A stretch of DNA of 64,000 nucleotides from Paenibacillus tepidiphilus (lineage in GTDB: Bacteria > Bacillota > Bacilli > Paenibacillales > Paenibacillaceae). The translations under genes and the position numbers were made by a program. The notes under the pieces were generated by a model. It was given only the letters and a program-made list of their open reading frames with translations. It did no database searches and was not told where the DNA came from. This document shows, piece by piece, positions 48,088-56,279 of this stretch. Positions within the stretch are counted from its first letter, which is position 1. Every line of letters starts with the position of its first letter. The stretch spans positions 79,584 to 143,583 of the forward strand of contig NZ_VWRQ01000019.1 of NCBI RefSeq assembly GCF_008635795.1, given 5' to 3'.

Positions 48088-48658
48088 AATGTTCCACCTG
48101 ATCCGCCGCACCGGCGAGATCGGAGGAGGAGTTGTCGAACCGTAGGATATGGTCCGGCGGCAGCGGCCAGTTCATCTCCCGGTCAGCGAACGCGCTGCGG
48201 AACTGCTCCCAGTTACGGAACTTCCAGTCATCCAGCGGCGATTTGCGCTGCAGAATGCGTTCGCGGTACAGCTCTTCGTTGCCCAGTCCGACGAGCAGGA
48301 CTTTGACTTCGATATCGGAGAGAGTCAGCCCGCGCCGCGACAGCTCACGCCCGATCCACTCGGGATCGGCAGCTTCCTTGGTGAAGGGGCCGACGATGTA
48401 CATATCGCTGGCCAGCCCGATATTGTCGAGCGCGGCGTCCATCGTAATCCGGTAGCCCAGATCGCGGCACAGCGCTTTGTACTCCGCAGAGTCTCTGTCG
48501 GTAGGGTCGAGGCCATGCATCGTCATGATGGCATCGGCTGCGGGACGCAGCAGAATGTCCATATCGAGGATGGCGGCGGGACGGCGGGCGGCGACCGCTT
48601 TGGCGAGTGTCGTTTTGCCGGCTCCCGCCGGTCCCAGGAAGAAAACAAATCGGTTCAT
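48053..48658 (-). CDS. P-loop kinase-like ATPase
   Basis: Protein of 201 residues with Walker A GPAGAGKTT near the N-terminus, LDMDILLRPAADA, and a long helical insert; the family of small AAA_33/zeta-toxin-like kinases. The substrate is unknown. The start at 48658 has AAGGAG at 9 nt; a frame extending 15 codons upstream overlaps it and is less likely. Convergent and overlapping with the acetyltransferase. Confidence 0.8.
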   Translation of the reverse strand: MNRFVFFLGPAGAGKTTLAKAVAARRPAAILDMDILLRPAADAIMTMHGLDPTDRDSAEYKALCRDLGYRITMDAALDNIGLASDMYIVGPFTKEAADPEWIGRELSRRGLTLSDIEVKVLLVGLGNEELYRERILQRKSPLDDWKFRNWEQFRSAFADREMNWPLPPDHILRFDNSSSDLAGAADQVEHFIYGDPLNIHL

Positions 48659-48782
48659 GTTGTGCACTCCTTGTCGGAAACGGATACATTGCATCTCTTC
48701 CATCGTAACACGGATTGACCACCGGGGAAATTAAGCGGATACTAATAGTGGTATAATGCGGCTGCATAAGGAGGCGTACAGC

Positions 48783-49154
48783 ATGGACGGTACTGCCCGG
48801 CCCATCGGCATCAAGCGGATCTACGAAGAAGCATCCGCCGGAGACGGCTGCCGCATCCTGGTGGACCGGCTGTGGCCGCGCGGCCTGTCGAAGGGAGCGG
48901 CGGCGATCGACGAATGGATGAAGGACATTGCGCCCAGCCCGGAGCTGCGCAAGTGGTTCGGGCATGCCCCGGAGCGGTTCCCCGAATTCCGCGGGCGGTA
49001 TAGAGCCGAGCTTGAAGAGGATGGAGCCCGCCGGGAGCTGTCCGGGCGGATTCTGGAGCTGGCCGCGCAGCAGCCGGTAACCCTGCTGTACGCGGCGAAA
49101 GACCCGGTGCACAATCACGCGGCCGTGCTGCGGGAGTGGCTGCTGGGGCGGTAG
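48783..49154 (+). CDS. DUF488 family protein (YeaO-like)
   Basis: Protein of 123 residues with the family pattern IKRIYEEASAGDGCRILVDRLWPRGLSK, then WFGHAP, RYRAEL and TLLYAAKD near the end. Function in bacteria is not established. GGAGGCG precedes the ATG. The gene is followed directly by degenerate repeats. Confidence 0.9.
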   Translation: MDGTARPIGIKRIYEEASAGDGCRILVDRLWPRGLSKGAAAIDEWMKDIAPSPELRKWFGHAPERFPEFRGRYRAELEEDGARRELSGRILELAAQQPVTLLYAAKDPVHNHAAVLREWLLGR

Positions 49155-49525
49155 CGCTGCGATACGGGCAACCAGGCAGTGGCTGGTGATGCGGTGGCGC
49201 TGGGCAGCGGGCAACCAGCAGTGGCTGCTAGGCGGTAGCGCTGCGATACGGGCTACCAGCAGTGGCTGGTGGTGCGGCAACGTGATGCAGGCAACCTGCA
49301 ATGGTTGGTGGTGCAGTGGGCATGCGATATGGGAAACCGAGTAATGGCTGCTGGTGCGGCGACGTGATGCAGGCAACCAGGCTGCAATGGTTGCTGGCGC
49401 GGTGGGCATGCGATATGGGAAACCGAGTAATGGCTGTTGAAGTATGGCGACGTGGCAACCAGGCTATGGCTGGTGATGCGGCAACGTGATGCAGGCAACC
49501 AGCGCTGCGATGCGGGCCATCACCG
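49155..49525 (+). repeat. Degenerate tandem repeats rich in GCAACCAG/CTGGTG
   Basis: Repeats of GGCAACCAG...TGGCTGGTG and CGACGTGATGCAGGCAACC. A longer unit containing GGGCATGCGATATGGGAAAC recurs about 87 bp apart (49317 and 49404). Starts at the DUF488 stop and ends at the MBL gene; no credible ORF. Confidence 0.8.
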
Positions 49526-49531
49526 CCACAC

Positions 49532-50317
49532 TCAAAACTGGATGCGGAAGCCGTTAAACGAGTGGATGCCTGTACCGAAGCGGACAAGCTCATTTGTTCG
49601 GAGATAACTAACAGCGTGCTTGACTTCTTTAAGGATACCCGGATCAAGACCAAGGCTGTAATGGGAGCCGAACACTTTACGGACTTGGGGGATGCTGGCG
49701 ATTCGTTCAAGCGAGTGAACTAAATCGGCTGGATTGGTGGAAGGGTAGAACGCATAGATGGGCATAGTGTCATACAGCAAGTCGCCGGTAAATAAGTAGC
49801 TTGAAGTCTCGTCATAGATGCAGACATGCCCGGGGGAGTGCCCCGGAGTATGGACGATTCTCAGCTTCCGGCCGCCCAGCTCCCAGACCTCCCTGTCCCG
49901 CAGCAGGCCCGCAGGTTCGCCCTGAAACGGACGGTAAGTTTCCGGATGGAAGGATTCCGGCACGGGCAGCGTGATGTCTCTGCCGATATGTTTACGGATA
50001 TGTTCAATGGACAAGCCCTGAATTCCGTTGACCAGCCAATCCTTATCGTCTTCATGGACATAAATAGCATCAAAAGCGCCGTGGCTGCCGATATGGTCTG
50101 TATGCACATGGGTGGTGAAGACTTTAACGGGCAGGCTTGTCAGCTGGTCCGTAACCCGTTTGATATTCGCGATGCCGAGACCCGTATCAATGAGAACCGC
50201 CAGTTCTGTGCCCAGCAAGAGAAAGGAATGGACCTTCTCCCAATGTCCATATTCACTGATGGCATAGGTATTGCTGTCAATTGGCTGAATGGTAAACCAA
50301 GGATCTTGGATGGTCAT
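49532..50317 (-). CDS. MBL-fold metallo-hydrolase
   Basis: Metallo-beta-lactamase-fold protein of 261 residues with the metal motif TTHVHTDHIGSHG, HTPGHSPGH and a later GSHYSLG. Both zinc sites appear complete. Substrate unknown; not a typical beta-lactamase. CGGAGGTAA precedes the ATG. Its C-terminal end borders the degenerate repeats. Upstream, 50318-50535 holds only AT-rich sequence, with the likely promoter. Confidence 0.9.
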   Translation of the reverse strand: MTIQDPWFTIQPIDSNTYAISEYGHWEKVHSFLLLGTELAVLIDTGLGIANIKRVTDQLTSLPVKVFTTHVHTDHIGSHGAFDAIYVHEDDKDWLVNGIQGLSIEHIRKHIGRDITLPVPESFHPETYRPFQGEPAGLLRDREVWELGGRKLRIVHTPGHSPGHVCIYDETSSYLFTGDLLYDTMPIYAFYPSTNPADLVHSLERIASIPQVRKVFGSHYSLGLDPGILKEVKHAVSYLRTNELVRFGTGIHSFNGFRIQF

Positions 50318-50535
50318 AGATTACCTCCGAGTGTCGGCCGGAACAAGCCTTGATGGGTGACAGGGTTTAACAATTTTATTATAGAATATATCTATATAAG
50401 CTGAACTACAGATTTTCCCGGATTAAGGCTGAACAGTGACTTCAGTAAAATCATGGACTTCCGGCTGCAGCCCGCCTCCGGATTTCTTGAGGATTACCAC
50501 TATTTGCGGTAAAATCGGCTGGCACCCAGCTGTGT

Positions 50536-50721
50536 CTAGTTGGAAAATCGCTACTTAATTTCGCCTATACGGAGGTTTTTACCAGACTAGTTGGAAAATC
50601 GCCACTTAATATGAGCGAAAATGAATGATTACGCCCGCATAGCCCGAATTAAGTGGCGATAATCAAACTAGATTGCTGAAATCCGTAAAAACAGCAAAAT
50701 TAGTGTGCGAAAATCGAACTA
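50536..50721 (+). repeat. Dispersed modular intergenic repeat, copy C
   Basis: Same module order as copy B: TAGTTGGAAAATCGCTACTT, TAGTTGGAAAATCGCCACTT, inverted ATTAAGTGGCGATAATCAAA, then AATTAGTGTGCGAAAATCGA. Lies between divergent genes. Confidence 0.9.
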
Positions 50722-50800
50722 ATTGCTCGATGCTTATCTAGTTGTGTCGAATGCATATCTAATTGTCCAATGTTTATCTAATTGTTCGACGTATATACGA
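50721..50800 (+). repeat. Short 19-21-bp tandem repeats
   Basis: Four units of the type ATTGTTCGATGYTTATCTA directly after copy C of the dispersed repeat. From 50801 to the glycosidase ribosome site nothing else is recognised. Confidence 0.7.
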
Positions 50801-50957
50801 TCTCTAATGCTCAATATAACACGTCTTTTGTAGCAAGAAATCCCGTGCCAGTCCCGTGCCAGATTCCGTGCCGCCAACATTCACGGCCTTTTGGCAAAAC
50901 GTTTGCACAAAGATCATACGCACCTAAATCTATTGCGTTACAGGAGGAATTAAACCA

Positions 50958-53228
50958 ATGTACATAACTGATAAATCTGCACTTCTGGATGAAATGGCGG
51001 TCCACGTGACGGCGGAGGAGAACCGCCCGGTTTCGTTCACGAATAAGGAAGCGGCTTTTTATTACACGCAATCCCATGTGAACAACCATATTGAGCACGC
51101 GTACTTCGCCGGCTTGAACATTGCCAAGAACCGGATCTTCAGCGGCTACAAGCTTTATGCGAACGGTGTGGCGGTGGACAATGCGTCCTCCGAAGTCTGG
51201 GTCTATCCCTACAAAATGCTCCGCAGCCACGGTCCGCTGACCGAAGAGCTGCGGATGTTCGATTACCGCAATGCGCTGGAGGTCGCCTTGCACGGTGTCT
51301 CCGGCAAGCTCGGCTTCGCCCTGGAAGGCGATGGTCTCAAGCTGCTTGAGCGCAGCGGGAACGCGGCGTACTACGCCTCGCTCGAAGGCAAGTGGGTCAT
51401 CGCGGTGAGCGCGGCGGATGCCTCGCCGCTTGCGCTTACGGACGGCGTCCTCACGGCGGATGCCGCAGCCGGCGGCTTCCGGATCGGCGTCGCCGGAACG
51501 GCAGAGGAAGCGGCCGCTCTGCTGGCCGACATCCGCGAGCATGCCGGCCGCTATCAGGCGGAGCGGATCGGCAGGATGGAGCAGCTGCTGCAGCGGCATG
51601 TTCCGCTGCAGAGCAGCGATAGGGAACTGGTGCTGGCGCTGAACTGGATGAACCTTACCATGGACCAGCTGGTAACGCGCCAGCAGGGCGACGGCATTTA
51701 TGCCGGCTTGCCGTGGTTCAATGAGTACTGGGGCCGCGACCAGTTCATTGCGATGCCCGGCGCGGTGCTGGTCAGCGGTCAGTTCGCGACGGCGCGGCAT
51801 ATCCTGCTGTCCTTTGCGGAATACCAGAACACGGATGAGAATTCGAAGTTCTTCGGGCGGGTTCCGAACATTCTCGCTCCGGAGAATATTGATTACCATA
51901 CAACGGACGGTACGCCCCGCTTCGTGATCCAACTGCAGGATTATGTGAAATACTCGGGCGATACCGAGATTATTAAGCAGCTCTATCCGGCTGTGAAGAA
52001 TGCTATTGAGGGCTCCATCCGCAACTGGATGGACGACCAGGGGTATCTGACGCATGACGACAATGAGACCTGGATGGATGCGCGCGATGCGGAGCTGAAT
52101 TCTTATTCGCCGCGCGATACAAGGGCTAATGATATTCAGGCGCTATGGTACCATCAGCTGCGGGCCGGAGTATACTTCGCCGAGTACATGCAGGACAAGG
52201 AGAACGCAGAGAAGTGGGCAGAGGTTGCAGGCCGGCTGGCCCGGAGCTTCTCCGCAGATTTCACTGATACGGTCCATCCGTATGTGGCGGACCGGCTGGA
52301 TGCGGACGGCGCGGCGGAATATTCACTGCGGCCGAATCAGCTGTTCGCCTTCGATCTGCTGGAAGACGGAGAGTTCAAATTCCGGGCGCTGCGCTCGGCA
52401 TGGGAAGAGCTGGTGTATCCTTGGGGCACGGCTTCGCTGGAGCGGAAGCATCCGTTCTTCCATCCGTACCACTTGACGGAGCGCTACCACAAGGATGAAG
52501 CCTATCATAACGGAGCGGTCTGGATCTGGTTGAACGGCATCGCCATGCAGCGTATGATTGAAGCTGGACAAACGGAGACTGCTTACGGCCTGTTCAAGAA
52601 TATGAACCGGCAGGCGCTGCAGCTCGGCGTAGTCGGCGGATTGTGCGAGAATATGGATGCATATCCGCATGAAGGGGCAGCGTGGGCGACACTGACAGGC
52701 GCCTATCTCCAGGCCTGGTCGAACGCTGAGCAACTGCGGACGTGGTACCAGCACATGCTCGGTATCCGTCCGGATATGATCAACCGGACGCTGACGCTCG
52801 CACCGGGAATGCCCGAAGACATCAAGGATGTCCAGGTTCAGGTGCTTATCGGGAACGGCAGCCTGGAGTTCGATTACCGTGCCGGATCGGAAACGGCATA
52901 TACCTATACCTTCCATGGCTTGACGCTGAATGCAGTGGTTGATATTGCTCCCTATTCCGTGATCGAGATACCCGTGGTTCCGGAATCCGTGCTGCGGGTT
53001 GTCCGCAGGGATCAGGAGCTGTCGGTTACGTTAAGCGACGGCAGCGGGCAGCTTCTCAAGGAATCTGTTATCCAGCCGTCTTCCGAACGTTTACAGCGCC
53101 AGGCTGACAGCGACCGGCTCTTCGCCGGTGTGCAGTTCGCGCAGCCGCTGCAAGCGGACAGCCATCCGGTCATGACCACAACGAAGACTAGAAAGAAGGA
53201 AGAGCAGGATGAAGATCAGACCGATTGA
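50958..53228 (+). CDS. Amylo-alpha-1,6-glucosidase-like glycoside hydrolase
   Basis: Protein of 756 residues resembling glycogen-debranching C-terminal domain enzymes (GDE_C, (alpha/alpha)6 barrel). The N-terminal part (about 1-220) is a beta-rich domain. The barrel carries LPWFNEYWGRDQFIAMPG, NETWMDARD (acidic residues at the active site) and AYHNGAVWIWLNG. A basic/acidic tail ends the protein. No signal peptide, so cytoplasmic; it probably acts on oligosaccharides or glycogen-like substrates. AGGAGG precedes the ATG. It overlaps the acetyltransferase gene by 20 bases. Confidence 0.88.
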   Translation: MYITDKSALLDEMAVHVTAEENRPVSFTNKEAAFYYTQSHVNNHIEHAYFAGLNIAKNRIFSGYKLYANGVAVDNASSEVWVYPYKMLRSHGPLTEELRMFDYRNALEVALHGVSGKLGFALEGDGLKLLERSGNAAYYASLEGKWVIAVSAADASPLALTDGVLTADAAAGGFRIGVAGTAEEAAALLADIREHAGRYQAERIGRMEQLLQRHVPLQSSDRELVLALNWMNLTMDQLVTRQQGDGIYAGLPWFNEYWGRDQFIAMPGAVLVSGQFATARHILLSFAEYQNTDENSKFFGRVPNILAPENIDYHTTDGTPRFVIQLQDYVKYSGDTEIIKQLYPAVKNAIEGSIRNWMDDQGYLTHDDNETWMDARDAELNSYSPRDTRANDIQALWYHQLRAGVYFAEYMQDKENAEKWAEVAGRLARSFSADFTDTVHPYVADRLDADGAAEYSLRPNQLFAFDLLEDGEFKFRALRSAWEELVYPWGTASLERKHPFFHPYHLTERYHKDEAYHNGAVWIWLNGIAMQRMIEAGQTETAYGLFKNMNRQALQLGVVGGLCENMDAYPHEGAAWATLTGAYLQAWSNAEQLRTWYQHMLGIRPDMINRTLTLAPGMPEDIKDVQVQVLIGNGSLEFDYRAGSETAYTYTFHGLTLNAVVDIAPYSVIEIPVVPESVLRVVRRDQELSVTLSDGSGQLLKESVIQPSSERLQRQADSDRLFAGVQFAQPLQADSHPVMTTTKTRKKEEQDEDQTD

Positions 53229-53697
53229 GCTTAAAGACAACGCGGATATTGAGCGGGTCATCCGCGACGCGCTGACCGAATTCGGCGGCAACCGCGAGGG
53301 GCTGGCCTGGGCTGATCCGAGCATGAGTGACCTGTACAGTTACTACAGCGGGACTCCGGGCCGGGCCTACTGGATCGTTGAAGCGGACGGCCATGTGGCC
53401 GGAGGCTGCGGAATTGCCGAATATAACGGTTCAAGTCAAATCTGCGAGCTGCAGAAGATGTATCTGACCGGCGATGTACGGGGAACAGGTATCGCCGCCG
53501 ATTTGCTAGGAACGGCGCTTGATTTCGCCGGCCGCCACTATGACAGCTGCTACCTGGAGACACTGCAGAACATGGAAGCGGCCAACCGTTTCTACCGCAA
53601 GCATGGCTTTAGGCTGCTGGATGCACCGCTGGCGGGCTCGGAGCATTTTGCCTGCGATGCCTGGTATATCAAGGATTTGAACGTCAACGCCAAATAG
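53209..53697 (+). CDS. GNAT acetyltransferase
   Basis: N-acetyltransferase of 162 residues with the acetyl-CoA segment LQKMYLTGDVRGTGIAADLL and the later NMEAANRFYRKHGF. Substrate unknown. Start overlaps the glycosidase end by 20 bases with AAGGAAGAGCAGG upstream, so translation is coupled. A terminator follows. Confidence 0.9.
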   Translation: MKIRPIELKDNADIERVIRDALTEFGGNREGLAWADPSMSDLYSYYSGTPGRAYWIVEADGHVAGGCGIAEYNGSSQICELQKMYLTGDVRGTGIAADLLGTALDFAGRHYDSCYLETLQNMEAANRFYRKHGFRLLDAPLAGSEHFACDAWYIKDLNVNAK

Positions 53698-53713
53698 AGG
53701 GCATGGCAAACGG

Positions 53714-53752
53714 CCCCCTCCCGGTTACAGCAAACCGGCTGAGGGGGTTTTT
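53714..53752 (+). terminator. Terminator after the glycosidase/acetyltransferase operon
   Basis: CCCCCTC-CCGGTT pairs with AACCGG-CT-GAGGGGG, followed by five T. Confidence 0.92.
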
Positions 53753-53755
53753 AAT

Positions 53756-53785
53756 TTGACAATAAAACCGTCCGGACGGTATAGT
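53756..53785 (+). promoter_or_regulatory. Promoter with embedded TetR operator
   Basis: TTGACA (53756-53761), 18-bp spacer and TATAGT (53780-53785). The perfect 14-bp palindrome ACCGTCCGGACGGT (53767-53780) fills the spacer, so a bound repressor would block RNA polymerase. Confidence 0.85.
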
Positions 53786-53803
53786 AAATTGCGAGGTGAG
53801 TCT

Positions 53804-54370
53804 ATGAACAGCAATTCGAAACGGGAGCACCTGCTGGAAGCGGCAGCCGCCATTGTGCGCACCCAGGGCGCCGAGAAGCTGACACTGGAGGCGGTGGCAA
53901 GAGAGGCGGGCGTCAGCAAGGGCGGGCTGCTGCATCATTTTCCGAATAAGGCGGCGCTGATTAACGGAATGTTCGGGAAGTTATGCCACGAGTTCTCAGC
54001 AGAAGTGGAGACCCGGGCGAACAATGACCAGGCTGCAGGCAACTGGAGCAGAGCTTATCTGGAAGCCACGCGTGAAGACCTGGAGGGAGAGAAGTGGATC
54101 GGAACGGCGATTTCCGCCGCCTTGTTTACCGATCCGGAGCTGCTCAAAGGCATGCAGGAAGACTACACATTCTGGCAGCGCCAAATCGAGCAGGACGGCA
54201 ATGACCCGGTTCTGTCCACAATTATCCGGCTGGCCGCCGATGGATTGTGGTTTGCTGAGATGTTCGGGCTGGGCAAGCTGGAGAAGCCGCATAGAGACCG
54301 GGTGCTGCACAGGTTGTTGGAAATGTCCCGTCAAGGAGAGGGAGAAGGAGAAGGAGGCGGCAAGGCGTGA
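53804..54370 (+). CDS. TetR-family repressor of the SMR pump operon
   Basis: Regulator of 188 residues: an N-terminal helix-turn-helix (TLEAVAREAGVSKGGLLHHF, about 26-45) and a C-terminal ligand domain. GAGGTGA precedes the ATG at 53804. The operator in its own promoter and its overlap with the first SMR gene (GTGA) indicate an autoregulated, drug-responsive operon; the inducer is not known. Confidence 0.93.
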   Translation: MNSNSKREHLLEAAAAIVRTQGAEKLTLEAVAREAGVSKGGLLHHFPNKAALINGMFGKLCHEFSAEVETRANNDQAAGNWSRAYLEATREDLEGEKWIGTAISAALFTDPELLKGMQEDYTFWQRQIEQDGNDPVLSTIIRLAADGLWFAEMFGLGKLEKPHRDRVLHRLLEMSRQGEGEGEGGGKA

Positions 54371-54696
54371 ACGCATATCTCTTGTTAAGCATTGCGATAA
54401 TCAGTGAGGTGTTCGGCAGCTCGATGCTGAAGGCTTCGGAAGGGTTCCGGAAGCTGCTGCCTTCGATCGGTGTGGTGGCCGGACTGGGCGTGGCTTTTTA
54501 CTCACTATCACTATCTCTGCAGAATATCCCGCTCGGTACGGCCTATGCGATCTGGTCGGGAGCGGGTACGGCTTTGACGGCCACGGTGGGCATTGTTGTA
54601 TATAAAGAAAGCATAAATGTGAAGAAAGTATTGGGGCTGCTGCTGGTCATCGCCGGTGTGGCCGTCATGAAGCTGGCAACGGATGGGGCCCACTAA
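54367..54696 (+). CDS. SMR-family multidrug efflux subunit 1
   Basis: Membrane protein of 109 residues with four helices, the small multidrug resistance (EmrE/SugE) fold. The conserved Glu is in IAIISEVFGSSMLKAS. GTG start overlapping the TetR stop, with AGGAGGCGG upstream. Paired with a second SMR gene, as in EbrAB/YkkCD heterodimers, so it probably exports cationic compounds as a two-protein pump. Confidence 0.93.
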   Translation: MNAYLLLSIAIISEVFGSSMLKASEGFRKLLPSIGVVAGLGVAFYSLSLSLQNIPLGTAYAIWSGAGTALTATVGIVVYKESINVKKVLGLLLVIAGVAVMKLATDGAH

Positions 54697-54723
54697 ATTT
54701 AGTTCCGGGGAGGGAATGTACTA

Positions 54724-55074
54724 ATGAAGGGTTATGCTGCACTGGCTGTAGCTATTGTCTGCGAGATCTTCGGAACGTCCATGCTCAAGCTGTCGGACAG
54801 CTTCACCAACTTGTGGCCGTCGCTTGGGGTTGCCGCAGGATTCGGGTTGGCGTTCTATTCATTATCTTTATGTCTAAAAACAGTTCCCCTGAGTCTGGCT
54901 TATGCCATCTGGTCGGGTGTGGGAACGATTATCACCGCGCTCATCGGCGTTCTGGTCTGGGGAGACCACTTCACCCTCGTCAGCTTCGCAGGTATTGTGC
55001 TGATTGTCGGCGGGGTGATTCTGCTGAATACCTCGGACCGTGCGGCCACATCCTCCGGTTCGCGTCATTCTTGA
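54724..55074 (+). CDS. SMR-family multidrug efflux subunit 2
   Basis: Membrane protein of 116 residues with four helices; the conserved Glu is in IVCEIFGTSMLKLSD. GGGGAGGG lies before the ATG. Probable partner of the preceding subunit. The short C-terminal tail (TSDRAATSSGSRHS) is polar. Ends the TetR operon. Confidence 0.93.
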   Translation: MKGYAALAVAIVCEIFGTSMLKLSDSFTNLWPSLGVAAGFGLAFYSLSLCLKTVPLSLAYAIWSGVGTIITALIGVLVWGDHFTLVSFAGIVLIVGGVILLNTSDRAATSSGSRHS

Positions 55075-55135
55075 CAATACAAGGCCCCGCCGTTAGTATA
55101 TTAGACCATAACCTATACGATGCGGGAGGAAGGAT

Positions 55136-55693
55136 ATGAGAAAACCAATTATCGCCGTCGATATGGATGACACGATCTGTCATCTCGTCAAACGCGCCAT
55201 CTACCACAACAACCTTGAATTCCCGTCGCATCCGCTGCGGTATGAGGATATGCTTGACTGGAATACGGATCATCTGCGGCACCCGGACAGCACGTATGAA
55301 CGTTTTTTCCTGCGGCAGGGGCTGTATGAGGAGCTTGAGCTGTTCGATGAGCATGTGGTGGAGGAAATGGAGAAGCTGCATAACGCTTATGACGTAATTA
55401 TTGTAACGGCAGCGATGCCGAGCACCGTCCCGGAGAAATGGAACTGGCTCCAGAAGCATATGCCGTATATTCCGCTCGACAATTTCTTCAGCGGCAAGCG
55501 CAAGAGCCTGATCGCATACGATCTGCTGATTGACGATGGCCCGCATAACCTGGTGCCCGCGCTGCAGGCCGGCCGCAAGGTGCTGTGCATTCCTCATCCA
55601 TGGAACCTGAAGGACCGGGAGCTGTACCAGTTTCCGCTGATGACCTCCTGGAAGGGTGCCAAGGAGCGCGTGGATGAGATATTAGGGATGTAA
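55136..55693 (+). CDS. 5'(3')-deoxyribonucleotidase-like HAD hydrolase
   Basis: HAD-superfamily protein of 185 residues of the 5'-nucleotidase C type, predicted to dephosphorylate deoxynucleoside monophosphates. Motif I AVDMDDTI is at the N-terminus, motif II IIVTAAMPS in the middle, and the later LLIDDGPHNL gives the final acidic residues. AGGAAGG lies before the ATG. Single gene. Confidence 0.9.
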   Translation: MRKPIIAVDMDDTICHLVKRAIYHNNLEFPSHPLRYEDMLDWNTDHLRHPDSTYERFFLRQGLYEELELFDEHVVEEMEKLHNAYDVIIVTAAMPSTVPEKWNWLQKHMPYIPLDNFFSGKRKSLIAYDLLIDDGPHNLVPALQAGRKVLCIPHPWNLKDRELYQFPLMTSWKGAKERVDEILGM

Positions 55694-55741
55694 GGCATTT
55701 GTACATAAATGAAGGACAGGCAGCTATATAAGATCAATAGT

Positions 55742-55780
55742 AAGCATATCGCAAAAGCATATCGCAAAAGCATATCGCAA
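55742..55780 (+). repeat. Three 13-bp tandem repeats
   Basis: AAGCATATCGCAA repeated three times without change. The next 145 bases up to copy D of the dispersed repeat hold nothing recognised. Confidence 0.9.
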
Positions 55781-55928
55781 AAACCTGGGAGCTCGCAGGG
55801 GAGTTTGGAACCGGCGAGCAGGCAGCGTGCGCCTTGATAGCTTTCGCAGGAAAGCTGATACGTGAACATGCGCACAGTTTCAAGTTGCTGAAAGTGGATG
55901 GAACGGGTAAATCAATCGCTCAATGCAA

Positions 55929-56114
55929 ATAGTTGGATTTTCGCACACTAATTTTGCCTTTTTTGCGGATATCAGCAATCTAAATCGACTTTCGCCACTT
56001 AATTCGGATGATATGGATGTAGTTATCAATTTTAGCCCATATTAAGTGGCGGTTATCTAACTAGTTGGCGATTATTCTCCATATTGCTGATATTAAGTGG
56101 CGATTATCTAACTA
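55929..56114 (-). repeat. Dispersed modular intergenic repeat, copy D (inverted)
   Basis: The module order of copies B and C in reverse: TAGTTGGATTTTCGCACACT first, then a partly degenerate TTTCGCCACTTAATTCGG, then TATTAAGTGGCGGTTATCTA and TATTAAGTGGCGATTATCTA. Lies between convergent genes. Confidence 0.88.
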
Positions 56115-56163
56115 TATCCAGCTGGCAAGCCAATTTCCGGCCGTACCAATTACAACAAAGCAA

Positions 56164-56204
56164 AAGAAGCCATCCCGCGGTCATAGTCCCGGGATGGCTT
56201 CTTT
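56164..56204. terminator. Bidirectional terminator
   Basis: AAGAAGCCATCCCG pairs with CGGGATGGCTTCTT; T-rich on both strands. Serves the minus-strand DUF2339/DUF3999 operon. Confidence 0.85.
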
Positions 56205-56279
56205 ATGCAGGAAAAGCGGCGTAACGAATATGCCACGCCCGCTTCAATGCCGCCGTCACCCATGGTCCTGCGGCTCCGC

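Noticed and set aside
49253..49710. Small frames in the degenerate repeat region
   Set aside because: Encoded residues are low-complexity products of the repeats; no ribosome sites.
50811..52055. Minus-strand open frame of about 410 codons
   Set aside because: Antisense to the glycosidase; sequence lacks domain signals.
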